A stretch of 23,888 bases of DNA from Darksidea phi (lineage: Eukaryota > Ascomycota > Dothideomycetes > Pleosporales > Lentitheciaceae). A program made the position numbers and the translations under genes. Where the stretch lies: assembly GCA_030770425.1 (NCBI GenBank), contig JASJFT010000379.1, forward strand, positions 1 to 23,888, in the 5' to 3' direction. Numbering within the stretch: position 1 is the first letter of the stretch; every line of letters begins with the position of its first letter. A model generated the notes under the pieces. The model saw nothing but the letters and a program-made list of their open reading frames with translations, searched no databases and was not told the origin of the DNA. Positions 1 through 10,555 of the stretch are shown one piece after another.

Positions 1-890
1 TACTTAATAATAAACTATATATATTTAAAGACTAGTACTAAAATTTTAACTATATATAAAAAGAGTAGAATACTTAACGTCGGCTAATCGTAGAATAGTA
101 GGTAGTTAATACTAGCTTTATCTAATACGAGCCTTAATATATAGTCTAGAGGAAGGGGGTAGAGTATAAAAGAGGGGAACTACTAGAACTAAGAGATATA
201 AACTAAGGGACGCGAACTAAAGGATATAAATAAAGGGATATAAACTAAAGAATACGAACTAAAGGATATAAACTAAAGAAGTAGTACTTATCTACTACTT
301 ATACTAAATAGCTATATACGAAGGTATAAAAGGCCGTCTATTTAATAATTAAATACTATATACTATACGAAGTATAATAAATTAACTAATCTTCTATAAT
401 AAGCTAAATACTATCTACTAAACTATAATTATCCGTATTATTAATATCTCTAAGAAAGTAAAGGGATATTTAAAGAAGAAGCTATAAGAACTAGAGTTAG
501 AGAATAAGAGGATAGTAGACCTAAATAGTACTAGAATATTATATCTTCTTATCTTTAATAGCGAGGTTCTCCTTTAGGCGCTTGGTTTAGTATATCCGTA
601 TTAATATAGGAATATAACTAACTAGTAATATAGGCTTAACTCCGGTAAACGACGTCTTTATTTATAATTAGAATATAAGACTATAATAGATAATTAGTAA
701 TACTAATCTAGATACCTAATTCTTTAAGTCCTTAGTAGAGTATAGAGGATCCGAATAGCTAGCAAACGCCCTAGTAATTAAGGCGATAATATAGAAGTAA
801 GGGGGAGAAAGAACTAATAGAGTTTCGTACTAGAATTAGAAAAGTTCTCTAATTATTATATAATTAAACTATATAATATTTACCTATAGG
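1..890. other. Mutated AT-rich sequence, no gene assigned
   Basis: Apart from the 14-bp minisatellite I cannot assign anything here. Around 470-560 the plus strand is purine-rich and has a short charged frame, but competing frames look equally open, so I make no coding call. A surviving TG at 583-584 and CA at 763-764 are the only CpA/TpG sites I saw. Confidence 0.5.
187..284. repeat. 14-bp minisatellite, seven copies
   Basis: Seven contiguous 14-bp units run without spacing change: 187, 201, 215, 229, 243, 257 and 271. The consensus is AACTAAAGGATATA. Units differ at a few positions, including two ending in CG (201-214 and 243-256) where others end in TA, as expected if CpG decayed to TpA. 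A 14-bp period is not a multiple of three, so a coding repeat is unlikely. Confidence 0.85.
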
Positions 891-910
891 TCTCGATTAA
901 GATATCTAAA

Positions 911-1090
911 ATAACTTAAAATAATAATATAAAAAGATATTTTATCTTAAATATCTTTAAATATAAAAAGACTATTAGTTATTATTATTATTAAAACTTA
1001 GAATCTTATATTATAATATAATTATAAAAAATTATAGCTTAAACTCTATAAAAAAGACTATATTATATACTATAAATAATAATTATAGCT
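911..1090 (+). repeat. Degenerate direct repeat, copy 1
   Basis: This segment resembles 2174-2330 in the same orientation. Shared landmarks are a core near AAGATATTTTAT followed by TTAAATATCTT, then AAAGACTATTA, then about 60 bp later ATAGCTTAA plus a short motif reading through TATATACTATAA. Identity is imperfect and copy 1 has a longer AT-rich middle. It could be an old solo LTR or MITE duplicate; nothing identifies which. Confidence 0.5.
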
Positions 1091-1187
1091 TTAAAAAAAG
1101 TATAAGATATATTATAATATTAAATAATAATAATAATAGTTTATTAAACTTAAAAGTAAAAAATATAACTTATTATTACTTATTATT

Positions 1188-1740
1188 ACTTAATTTTTTT
1201 TATTCTTTAATAGTAAATACTAGTTATATTATATAACTATTCTATTAATACTAAGATAGAAGAGCTAAGATAAAAATTATATAAATTTTATTCTCTCTAT
1301 TAACTAGTACTAATTTTCTTTAATTAAAGAAATATTCTTTATAAAAAATCTAAGTAAGTATATATTATATATAAATAAAACTAAGTTTTAAAATAAAAAT
1401 ATTATATTAGATTTAAAGAGATATTAGATACTTTTAATACTAGTATTTAATAATAAAGATAGAAGTATATTAAATTCTCTTTAATCTAAATATACTATAT
1501 AGTTAAAAAGAAATTTAAATTCTTAATCTTTAGTAAATCGCGATATAATAATATATTATTAGACTAAAGTATACTATAATTAGAATAATAAAGAATTAAA
1601 AAAAGATTTATTAAGGGTTTAATTTTAAATAAAACTTCTTCTTTCTTTATAAGAATTATAAAATACTTTTAAAAATTAAATCTTAATTTAAAAAGAGTTT
1701 TTTAATATACTTTACTCCTAGGTACGTCTCTATCTATTAC
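1188..1740 (-). mobile_element. SINE-like element copy 1, heavily decayed
   Basis: The reverse complement of this segment aligns over almost its full length with 2565-3092. Landmarks shared in order (on this strand): oligo-T at 1193-1200, CTCTATTAACTA near 1295, TTTAAAGAGATATTAGATAC near 1413, AGAAGTATATTA near 1462, ACTATATAGTTA near 1493, TTAGACTAAAGTA near 1558, and CTTCTTCTTTCTTTATAAG near 1634. Where copy 2 keeps GC-rich words such as a run of GCG/CGC (2894-2922), copy 1 has only TA-type words, and it carries a small AT-rich insertion. So this copy suffered C-to-T changes beyond CpA. The A-box-like word survives near 1557-1567 in altered form; the B-box is destroyed. Confidence 0.7.
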
Positions 1741-2173
1741 TTACTTAATATTTTATTAAATTTTAAAGTATTATACTTTATTTTTTATTTTTTATAATCT
1801 TATTAATTATTTTATTTATTCTTTATCTTTTAGTTTTATTTATTACTCTATTTATTTATATAACTAGTCTTTTTATTTTAATAATCTTTATCTTTATTTA
1901 TTATATATTATTAACTTATAATTTTAAAACTTTTATTATAATTATATAACTAAAGAATAATAATACTTTAAATTTATTAATATATTATATCTTTACTCTT
2001 TATTTATAAAGATAGCTCTTAAGTATACTAATAATAAGTTTAATAATTTAATTATCTTATTCTTATTAATTTTAAAAAGTAATATAATAGAATATACTAG
2101 CTTAAGATTAAAAAACTAAAGAGCTATTTAAATATAATTAAATTAGTAGTAGCTATTATACCGTTAAACTTAT
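1741..2173. other. T-rich spacer between the inverted copies
   Basis: Very AT-rich sequence with long T-dominated stretches (about 1741-1900). I see no coding frame, RNA gene or repeat unit that I can defend. Confidence 0.5.
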
Positions 2174-2340
2174 AAAATAACTTAAAAAGATAATATAAAA
2201 GATATTTTATTTTAAATATCTTAAAATATAAAATAAAGACTATTATAATATAACTATAAGAGTAATAGCTTAAGCTTTATAAAAGAGAGCGTAGTATATA
2301 CTATAATATAACGTTTTAAGCTTTATAGAAAAAGAAGTAA
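2174..2340 (+). repeat. Degenerate direct repeat, copy 2
   Basis: Second copy of the block at 911-1090, same orientation, about 1.26 kb downstream. It retains ATAGCTTAAGCTTTATA and AGAGCGTAGTATATACT words that are TA-decayed in copy 1. It ends shortly before the 26-bp array. Confidence 0.5.
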
Positions 2341-2380
2341 TTACTTTTTAAAAATTATTTTTAAAAGTTAAATATAGTAT

Positions 2381-2562
2381 CTTAACTTAAATATTAAACT
2401 TACTATCTTAACTTAAATATTAAACCTAATAGCTTAACTTAAATATTAAACCTAATAGCTTAACTTAAATATTAAACCTAATAGCTTAACTTAAATATTA
2501 AACTTAGAATCTTAACTTAAAGGTTAAACTAAGAAACTTAACTTAAAGGTTAAACTTAGTAT
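2381..2562. repeat. 26-bp minisatellite, seven copies
   Basis: Seven exact-length 26-bp units start at 2381, 2407, 2433, 2459, 2485, 2511 and 2537. The unit begins CTTAACTTAAATATTAAAC followed by CTAATAG. The last two units carry AAGG where the others have AATA, suggesting an ancestral AAGG. A partial unit precedes at about 2361. Related units lie at 3093-3157, on the far side of the SINE-like copy. Confidence 0.9.
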
Positions 2563-2564
2563 AG

Positions 2565-3092
2565 TAGAGAAGCGCCTATAGGTAGAGCGCGCTAGAAAAT
2601 CTCTTCGGATTAAGATTTAATCGTCTAGAGGTACCTTAGAATCCTTATAAAGAAAGAAGAAGTTCTATATAGGACTAGAGGTCTAGTAAATCTTCTTTTA
2701 ATTCTTCGTCGCTCTAATCGTAGGGTACTTTAGTCTAATAGTTAATTATCCTCGCTCTACTAAAGGTTAAGGGTTCGATTTCCTTCCTAACTATATAGTA
2801 TATTTGGATCGAAGAGGGTCTAATATACTTCTACCTCTATTATTAGTTACTAGTACTAGGAGTATCTAATACCTCTTTAAATCTAGTATAACTAGGTCGC
2901 TCGCGTATAGCGTACGCTCGCTTAGATTTTCTATAAAAGATATCTTCTTAATTAAAAGGAAACTAGTATTAGTTAATAGAGAGAATAGATACTATATAGA
3001 TTCCGTCTTAGCTCTTCTACCTTAGTACTAAATAGAATAGCTATATAATATAGCTAGTATTATTACTAAACTAGAAAAAAAAAACTTAGTAT
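2565..3092 (+). mobile_element. SINE-like element copy 2, better preserved
   Basis: About 520 bp, with copy 1 (1188-1740) lying in reverse orientation about 0.8 kb upstream. It contains a tRNA-like pol III promoter pair at 2731-2783 and ends in ten A residues at 3075-3084, the usual layout of a tRNA-derived SINE. Against a simple SINE: the A-box is about 165 bp inside the shared 5' boundary, and the length is large. It is richer in CpG and CpC than copy 1 but equally devoid of CpA apart from one TG at 2805-2806. Units of the 26-bp minisatellite touch both sides. Alternative reading: a duplicated tRNA-bearing locus rather than a transposed element. Confidence 0.5.
2721..2793 (+). tRNA. tRNA-like relic (A-box and B-box)
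   Basis: TAGTCTAATAG at 2731-2741 fits the A-box consensus TRGYNNARNNG, and GGTTCGATT at 2772-2780 fits the core of the B-box. They are 41 bases apart, close to the tRNA value. A T-arm can be drawn: stem 2769-2773, seven-base loop TTCGATT 2774-2780, stem 2781-2785. CCTA at 2786-2789 can pair with TAGG at 2721-2724 as a remnant acceptor stem, but a few extra bases lie between it and the A-box and the anticodon arm does not fold cleanly. Not a working tRNA; anticodon not called. Confidence 0.35.
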
Positions 3093-3157
3093 CTTAACTT
3101 TAAGGTTAAACTTAATAGTTTAATATAAAGTCTTAATTTAAAAGTTAAACTTATATA
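3093..3157. repeat. 26-bp minisatellite units, downstream flank
   Basis: One clear unit at 3093-3118 (CTTAACTTTAAGGTTAAACT...) and a degenerate one at about 3132-3157, separated by a broken unit. They match the array at 2381-2562 and sit directly after the oligo-A end of SINE-like copy 2, so the array brackets that element. Confidence 0.7.
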
Positions 3158-3399
3158 TTAGCTTTATAATATAACTTAGATACTAGACTACCTCTATTAT
3201 ATATAAACTTTTATTATATTTTATATAAACTATATAAATAAGCTCTTATTATAAAAATCTAAACTAAATATTTTTTTTATTTTAAAAGAACTCTTTTAGA
3301 AATACTCTTTTATAAATATATAATATATACTATATAATAATATTATTTTAAGTATATTTTCTTATCCTCTAATTCTTATATCTCTAATAAGGAATTTAA
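3158..3399. other. AT-rich spacer
   Basis: AT-rich transition between the repeat block and the gene-fossil block. I see no gene or repeat here. Confidence 0.5.
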
Positions 3400-6300
3400 T
3401 CAATCTCTATAAAGAAGTAGTTTAGTTAGAATCTTAGGCGGGTTTACCTATATAGGTTTATCCTTTATCTATTTCTATCTATCTTTTAAAGGTCTACTCT
3501 ATTTTACTTATTCCTAAGTATAAAGCTATTTAGCGTTTACTAATCTTATCTCTCTCTACTTTATAGGTCTAGATATAAGTATTCTATTTATACTAGAATA
3601 GGGAACGATAGAGTAATATATAAAGAACTCTTTATAAAGAACGTCTTTAAATCTTAATATATACTATAGAATCTTAGATTAGATTAGATTTCTAATCTTA
3701 TCTAGCCGCTTATAATAACTATAGCCTTTAAAGAAACTATAAGGATATAGATCTCTATTTTCCTATTTATCGTTTATCTAGAGCTATCGAAATAGTATAT
3801 TTAACTTTTTATAAAAAGAGGCCCCCTTATTTAAGTAGCTAATATCTTAATTAAGTATAATCTTCTATCCTAGGTATAAGAAAGGATAAAGGTTAGGATT
3901 TAGATTACTATACTCCGTAAAAATCTTATTCTAAATATCCTATTATTTATCTAATAATAGTAGTACGAATTATTAATAATTTTAAAGGAGGAAATATATA
4001 AGTACCTAAAGTACCCTTTACTAAAGATATTTATTATACTTTACCTTTTTTAGATACTTAATCGTAATAGTTAGTACTTATAATACGTCGTTAATATAGT
4101 AATTAGACTTACTATTATCTAGTATAAGCTATTTACTTTTAAGCCCTATAATCTAAGTTCTAACTTTTAATATAAACTTAAGTATTTCTTAGTTAATTAC
4201 TCTAGGCTAAATCTAATAGTATTAGTATCTTCGTAAGAATAACTAAAAATCTAAGCCCTACTTAGATCTAGACTTAGTCTCTCGTTCTAATATCTAAAGT
4301 ATACTACGTATTATAAGATTATTATTTAGAAATCCTTAGAGTAGTATAATTAAGATATAAATAAGCTAGGTTCTCCCGAAAGTCCGTCTAGATTATAGAA
4401 TAGTTATTATATATATTTCTACTAGGGAAATATATTTATTATAGTTACCTTATATATATTTAATATATAATATTATAGATAGTACCTAAACTATCGTAGA
4501 TAGTAGAACTATATTATCTATAAATTCTTCTAACTACTAATTCTATTTTACCTAACGCTTAATAGCTCTCTAAAGCTACTAGGTAATATATATTTTAAAT
4601 CGAAATCTAAAGGGGTTATAGTTATTTAAGGTAAGCTAAAGGTATAGCCTATTTTTAAGTTTAGTCTAGTACTATTCTAGCTTAGTTCTACTTGTCCCTA
4701 CTAATATACTATTCTTTATTAAATCCTTATATACGCTAGCTATAATAGTAAGTAGTAATAGGTTAGAGCTCTAAAATAGGTACTATCTATAAGCTTCTAA
4801 TAATACTTTAATAATAGTATAAATCTATAAGTACTAAAGACTATCTAAGTATAGGATAGATCTTTTAGAAGGCTCTACGCTTAGATAGATAGTATTTATA
4901 AGATTCCTAATTATATATATCTAGTATATCCCTTATCCTATATTAGCCTATTATAAAATTATATATTATAATAACTTATCCTAGCTTTAACTAAATCCCT
5001 ATATACGGATTCTTTCTACTATCGTCTCTAAATAATATATTTAAGGGAGAAGGGTTATTACTTCTATATTATCCTTACTCGGGTAGATTAATACTATAGG
5101 GTTAAGATAAAGATTATTACTATTTATATATTCTTTATCTAGAATCTATATAAATCTATTATTAAACTTTTCTATACTCTTATATAAGCTTAGGGCTTTA
5201 TAGTAATACTTTATATTCTTAATATTAAAGAATAAAAATATATTTCGGAGCTATATAAGTTTAACCCCTTCTTTCTTAATAAGTCTTTTCGCCGTATTCT
5301 ATAGTTCTCTATAATACTTATAGTTTAGTAGGAAGTAGATTATCTTTTTTAAGTTATTTAAATTATTATCTTCCTCTTTTCTTTACGCGCGAGATTTAAG
5401 GTTAATCTCTAAAGCTATCTTAAAATAATAGAATATTATCTTTAGATTATAAACCTTATAAATTACTTTAGACTATATACGATTATAAAAAACTCTATAT
5501 ATGTCTTTCTTAATAATTATTAACTATAAGGTTTCGTAGTTTAGGAAAATAAAGTACTAGGGCCTACTAGTAAAACTATACCTACTAATTATTTACCTAG
5601 TATACGCGTATATTATATCCTAAATAGACTTTTAAATCGATATCTCTCTATTATCTTTTAAAATAGATATATCTACGTATAAATTCGTTATAATATTTAA
5701 TACTAGCTTCTATATATTATAGAAGGTAATATTACTCTTAAAAATACGTAATATTATACTACTTCTAATATAATTATTAGTATTAAACGTCCGTGTATAA
5801 TTATTACGGACGAAGATAGTATACTTAATAGAAAGGTTAACTCGTAGAGAATACGAATAACTAAAAGATATACCTTTAAACTCTTACTATAGCTTCTCTT
5901 TAATAGGATACGTCCTTTTAGAAACGTTAGTCTTCTTTAGAAATCCTATTACTACTAGCCTAATATCTATTAGGCGTTACCCTCTCTAAAGTATCTTATT
6001 AAATATACTACTTAGACTAATCTTATCTATATTTAAGTCTTCTTCTATCTATATATAGGTATAGGTATCTACCCTATAATTATTAAAAGACCTAGTTAGT
6101 AAGGGGTAGAGAATATCTACTACTTATATTATTATACTATTCTTATTAGTCGTATTCTTTACTTTATAAGCTTATTATTACTATCTCTTTTTATTTTAGT
6201 CTTTAGACCTCCGTATATATACTATATACGTCTACTAGATTTATACTTCTTTACCTTCTAATTACTCTTTATTTCTAGTAGTATCTATATATACCTAGTC

Positions 6301-7071
6301 GTTACTTAGCTCTTTAATACTAGTATTTAATTCCTCTATACCTTCTTCTATACGATTATCTTTATCTTAATTATCTATATTATCTTCTTCCGTAGGCCCT
6401 TCTATTACTATAGACTTTAATAGGTTATTCTAATCTAGTTTACTAGTCCTTATATCGTCGACTCTAATATTTGTAATTAAGTAGTCTATCTCGTTAATCT
6501 AATTCTTTAGGACTACTATTATAGATAAAGGCTTAGTATAAGGTATAGTACTTAACGCGTCGCGTAATATATATATAAAGGCTATATTTTATAAGAGTTA
6601 GCTTAGGCTATTAGTATATCTTAAGCTATAATCTAAGAACTATACTTATATTTAGTATCCTTAGTTAAAGTAAATAATAATCTTCTATAATCTTTAATAT
6701 TACTAGAGATCTATAATCTAAGTTCTTATTACTATATACTACTTAACGTCCCTACTAAGCGCGTATAGATAGTAACGAGAGTTCCTCGTTTACTATTCTT
6801 TTAGTTATTATTAAAGATAAATAAAGAGTAGATAAAGCTAATAGTAGTATATTATTATTATTATTATAATAGAACCTTTAGAGTAGATATAATTAGTTAA
6901 TATAGGTCTAGTTTATCTTATATATTATTACTAACTTCTTATATAACTCTTTTATAAGTTTCTATATTCCGATTTATAAGAAATATAAGTAAACTTTATC
7001 TAGACTATTATTATATCTATAATCTCTTAGGTTATAAATTTATATTCTAGATATTTATAATATAGTCGTAT
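3400..7071 (-). pseudogene. Fossil ORF E, about 1,224 codons, unknown
   Basis: Read on the minus strand, one frame continues from an ATA at 7071-7069 to a TGA at 3402-3400, interrupted only by TAA/TAG codons as expected where RIP hits Gln and Trp. The TGA is one of very few TG sites left in the window, so it may be the original stop. Coding support: guanine is concentrated at first codon positions and the frame holds for 3.7 kb. The section at about 6,300-6,430 is rich in Glu/Asp, 5,040-5,960 has the fewest stops, and the part near 6,640-6,740 has many TAG/TAA that may have been Trp. No family motif was recognised. The start lies 13 bp beyond palindrome P1. Start position is inferred; it could lie inside the frame. 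Confidence 0.6.
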
Positions 7072-7081
7072 ATAGTCTAAA

Positions 7082-7111
7082 TTAATATTCTATATATATA
7101 TAGAATATTAA
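7082..7111. promoter_or_regulatory. Palindrome P1 (28-bp family)
   Basis: A perfect 30-bp inverted repeat whose inner 28 bp reads TAATATTCTATATA followed by its reverse complement. It differs from P3 only in the centre, where P3 has CGCG and P1 has TATA, the change expected from CpG decay on both strands. It sits between the end of fossil F and the inferred start of fossil E. Role unknown: operator, terminator hairpin and element-end remnant all fit. Confidence 0.6.
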
Positions 7112-8480
7112 GTCCGCGTATTAAAATAGATATAATACTAAAATACTTTAGTATATACTTATAATTATAACCCTACCAACGTACTATATAATTCTAACCC
7201 CTCTAATCTAGGAATACTATAGTTAGTTTCTCTTAATTATTTATATATATATCTAATAATTCTAGATATTTAATATTAAATAAGAGATTTAGGAAGATCT
7301 CTTTAAGCTTCTCTCAATAAATTAGGTAGCTAAAGAATATATTATCTTATAAGATATATAACAGCCCTTACTTCTTAAGATTAGACTAATTTCTATAGTA
7401 GTTCTTAGAACTATATCTATTAATTTCCTTAATAGCGCCCCGGTACTATCTAAAAGACTAACCCTATCTATAAGGGAACTATATATAGAAATAAAGAAGA
7501 TACTATAAATAGGGTATAACTTTCGTCGCTTATTAATAGATATAATAGTTATAATATAGGAATAATAGAGCGCGAAAGAGGTAGATAGAATAAAGTTAAT
7601 ATTTATTCGATCTATTATAGTTTATAGGTCCTATAGAACGTAATCCTAACTATAGTATCTACGTATAGTTTTACTATCTACCTCGTATACTTATAATATA
7701 TCGCTTATAATATATAATTATTATACTTATATATAATCTTTTCTCTATCCTAGGTCTATCGATAAATATAGTAAAATAGCTTAGTATTAAATTTTAGTAG
7801 TATTACTCCCTCTAGACTATATATTCTATTTAGCTTTTATCCTAGTCCTAGTAAAGTAATCTTTATATTTTTAATAAAATCGAACTACGTTAATAACTTT
7901 ATACTATTAACTATTACTATTAGTAAAAATAGAAGTCGATTTAGAATAATAAGTCGAACTTATAACTAATTATTATAATTAGCTTTACGATAAGATAGAT
8001 AGCGCTTTCCCGTATATCTTACCTAAAACTACTCTTAGAGTAATATTCTAACGCTCTTATTCTATAATATTCTAATACTCTTATTCTATAATATTCTAAT
8101 ACTCTTATTCTATAATATTCTAATACTCTTATCCTATAATATTCCGATACTCTTCTTATTCTATAACGTTATATATATTTCTATTACCTATTATAAATTA
8201 TCTAATAGAATCTTATTATTATAATATAATAAAATCTTCTTATAGATAAAACTATAGATAGGTAATTCTCTAAAGGTATACTATAATAAATCTACTAGGT
8301 CGTATTACCTATTATCCTTTATATAAGAATAGGCCTTCTTTAATAATCTTAAGAAATAGTCTTTCTTTTTCCTATATATTCCTAGGTCGAATAGTACCTA
8401 ATTTATCTTTAGTAGTATTTAGAAGCTCTACTACGCTTTATTTAATTATAATTAGTCTTTTTATATCTCTATATTACTAT
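7085..8480 (-). pseudogene. Fossil ORF F, about 465 codons, octapeptide repeats
   Basis: Minus-strand frame from about 8480 to 7085-7115, interrupted by TAA/TAG only. Its middle holds four to five tandem copies of an eight-residue unit read as Q/R-N-I-M-E-Q-E-Y (see 8041-8165), in frame and acidic. A surviving TGT Cys codon lies at about 7361-7363 and two more intact CA sites fall inside this frame near 7177 and 7315. The N-terminal 150 residues are charged and helix-prone. No catalytic motif seen. It is divergent to fossil G, whose frame opens within about 200 bp, and its end abuts palindrome P1. A structural or gag-like protein is possible, but I have no homology evidence. Confidence 0.5.
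8041..8165 (-). repeat. 24-bp tandem repeat coding an octapeptide
   Basis: On the plus strand the unit is CTCTTATTCTATAATATTCTAA plus two bases, repeated about five times, the last copies diverged (TCC and CCG variants) and one extended by three bases. The 24-bp period keeps the frame of fossil F, giving tandem Q/R-N-I-M-E-Q-E-Y on the minus strand. Confidence 0.75.
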
Positions 8481-8689
8481 ATTAATTTTCTACCCTAAAG
8501 GTAAATCCGGTCGTAATAAGTAAATCCTATCTATAGGAGAACTTTTAAGCCGGCTACTTTATAAATAATATCTATCTATTCTTAACTATTCTATTATCGT
8601 TTCGGACCGCTAAAAATATATATTCGAATTCGTCCTAATTATAGATTATAGGTAGAAAGAAAGAATATTCGGTTTACTTATTTAGTAAC

Positions 8690-10501
8690 GATATAGTTTA
8701 AGGTAATTTTATATAGTATAATACTCTAAATATATAAATCTATTCGCCTTTATATTAAATAGTACTAATATTTACCTAGAAGTATTATATAATATTAACG
8801 ACGCCGGGGTCGTCCTCGTACTATACGATATTAATATCTATAGTTTTATAAAAATTATACCTACTAAGTTTTTATTAAATATAAAGATTAGGAATATATA
8901 CTTCCTTATTATCCCTAGTAAAGATTTAGATACTAATTAAGGCTAATTCGAAAAGATAATCTATTATAGCTATTAAATTCGGGCCGATTACTAAGCTTAG
9001 TAGTATTCTCTATTAATAAAGTATAGTATAGGTAAGTAGAAGATATAGACCCCTAATCTCGTTCTAAACTACTTAGATAAAAGTAGACTAGCGTACTTAT
9101 AATTATTTACTACCTATTAATAATAAATACTAAATCGTCTTAGTTAATATCTCTACTCTTTAAGTAATAATACTATAAGTCTTAATTAAGTAGAAAACGA
9201 GGTAAATCTTAGTATATATATATATCTATATACTTCTAACGTATATAATAGATTATTACGATGCTCTAGGAGACCTAATAGCTTATTTTAAATAAGTACG
9301 TACTACTCGCTATTACTACTATAACCTTTTATTATAGGTTTTATTATAAAAGTTACTTAGTATTTACTTATTTCTACTAGATTATTATAGGATTAGCGAG
9401 GTTCTTAAAGGCCTCGACGACGTAGTTACTATAAGTTAATATAGATCTATTATTAAGTATAGTCTTATAGCTCTAGACTAGGATTAAGTATATAATTAAG
9501 TACTTTAAAGCTATTATACTACGCTAGTCTATAAAGATAGAGGTTAATATCTATTTTATAACTATATTAGCCGGTAGTATATTAAAGTATCTACTATAGA
9601 TATTTAACTAATAAGTTATATAGTCGGTATCTTAGAGATCGATTCTATCGGAGCTATATAATTAAAACTAAGTAATAACTAAGCTAAATACTTATATAAC
9701 GCGTCTCGGCTTCTAATTCTATATACTACGTTATTATCTTTTTTAACTATTAAATATTATATATATATCCCTTTATATAAATATATTATCTAAAACCTAG
9801 AAGCTTATTATTATAAGATTAGAGACTTTTATATACCTTACTTATAGCTTATATACTATAGAAGCTTTAAACTACCCTCTAACTACTTATAAAGCTTAAT
9901 TCTACTAATATACTTATATTTAATCTTCTTGTATATAGTATATCTATAATCTTAATTCGATAATTTATTCTTATATTATAGATAGTATACTTCTCTTTAG
10001 GTTATTTAAAGAATATACTAGGAAAAAAGAATAAAAATATAAAGATTATAAAGATATAACGCTAGTATTTAACTACTTTATATAATTTAATACTATATCT
10101 TAATTAATTATATAATATATCTATATATAGTTAGAGCTAGCTAAGTCTTAGTAGAATCTCTTTCCTTTAATCGCGTTATTCTTACTATATCTTCTCTATA
10201 TACTATAAATAGCTCTACTTATATCTATACTTACCGATTAAAAAGCCTATATAGTATACTATACTCCGTACTTATATATTAAGTACTAAATAAGTATATA
10301 GAAGTATATATGGTAGGCTGTATAAAATCTACTTTATAAAGATCCTACTAGTAGACTTCTCTTTAATACTATACGATTAGGTAAGTTACTCTACCTTAAT
10401 ATATATATATTTATTAATATTATTTAGTAATATTCTAATAGTATATTTAACCTATTATCCTCTTACTTTTATTCCTACTACGAACGTAACGTCTTAATTA
10501 A
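8690..10501 (+). pseudogene. Fossil ORF G, about 600 codons, unknown
   Basis: Plus-strand frame starting at positions equal to 2 modulo 3, readable from about 8690 to a TAA at 10499-10501. It passes a Ser/Pro/Thr-rich patch near 8,798-8,820, a Lys/Arg-rich stretch near 8,945, a helix-like section at 9,240-9,480 including an L-D-D-V-V word at 9,413-9,427, and an intact ATG-GTA-GGC-TGT at 10,310-10,321. The shorter alternative frame at 8,500-9,200 has a G-K-S triplet but breaks down after 9,390. No family recognised. It is followed in the same frame and strand by fossil A after about 55 bp, so the two might be one longer ORF. Confidence 0.45.
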
Positions 10502-10555
10502 TTATTATAGATTATAGATATTATAAGACGTAAGTAAGAGAATATAAATAATAAA

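Noticed and set aside
187..284. Telomere-type repeat
   Set aside because: The 14-bp unit has no relation to TTAGGG-type repeats and the array is internal.
1538..1544. Second tRNA-like relic in SINE-like copy 1
   Set aside because: The B-box is destroyed and no arms fold. It is only the decayed homologue of the copy 2 motif, so it is not listed as an RNA feature.
2381..2562. CRISPR-like array
   Set aside because: The 26-bp units are contiguous with no spacers, and the context is eukaryotic.
5601..5612. TATACGCGTATA palindrome similar to the centre of P3
   Set aside because: It lacks the TAATATTC arms and lies inside fossil E, so I regard it as a chance match.
8500..8508. G-K-S triplet in a plus-strand frame, suggesting a P-loop NTPase
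   Set aside because: The surrounding residues do not make a Walker A motif and the frame loses coding character after about 9,390. The overlapping minus-strand fossil F explains the region better.
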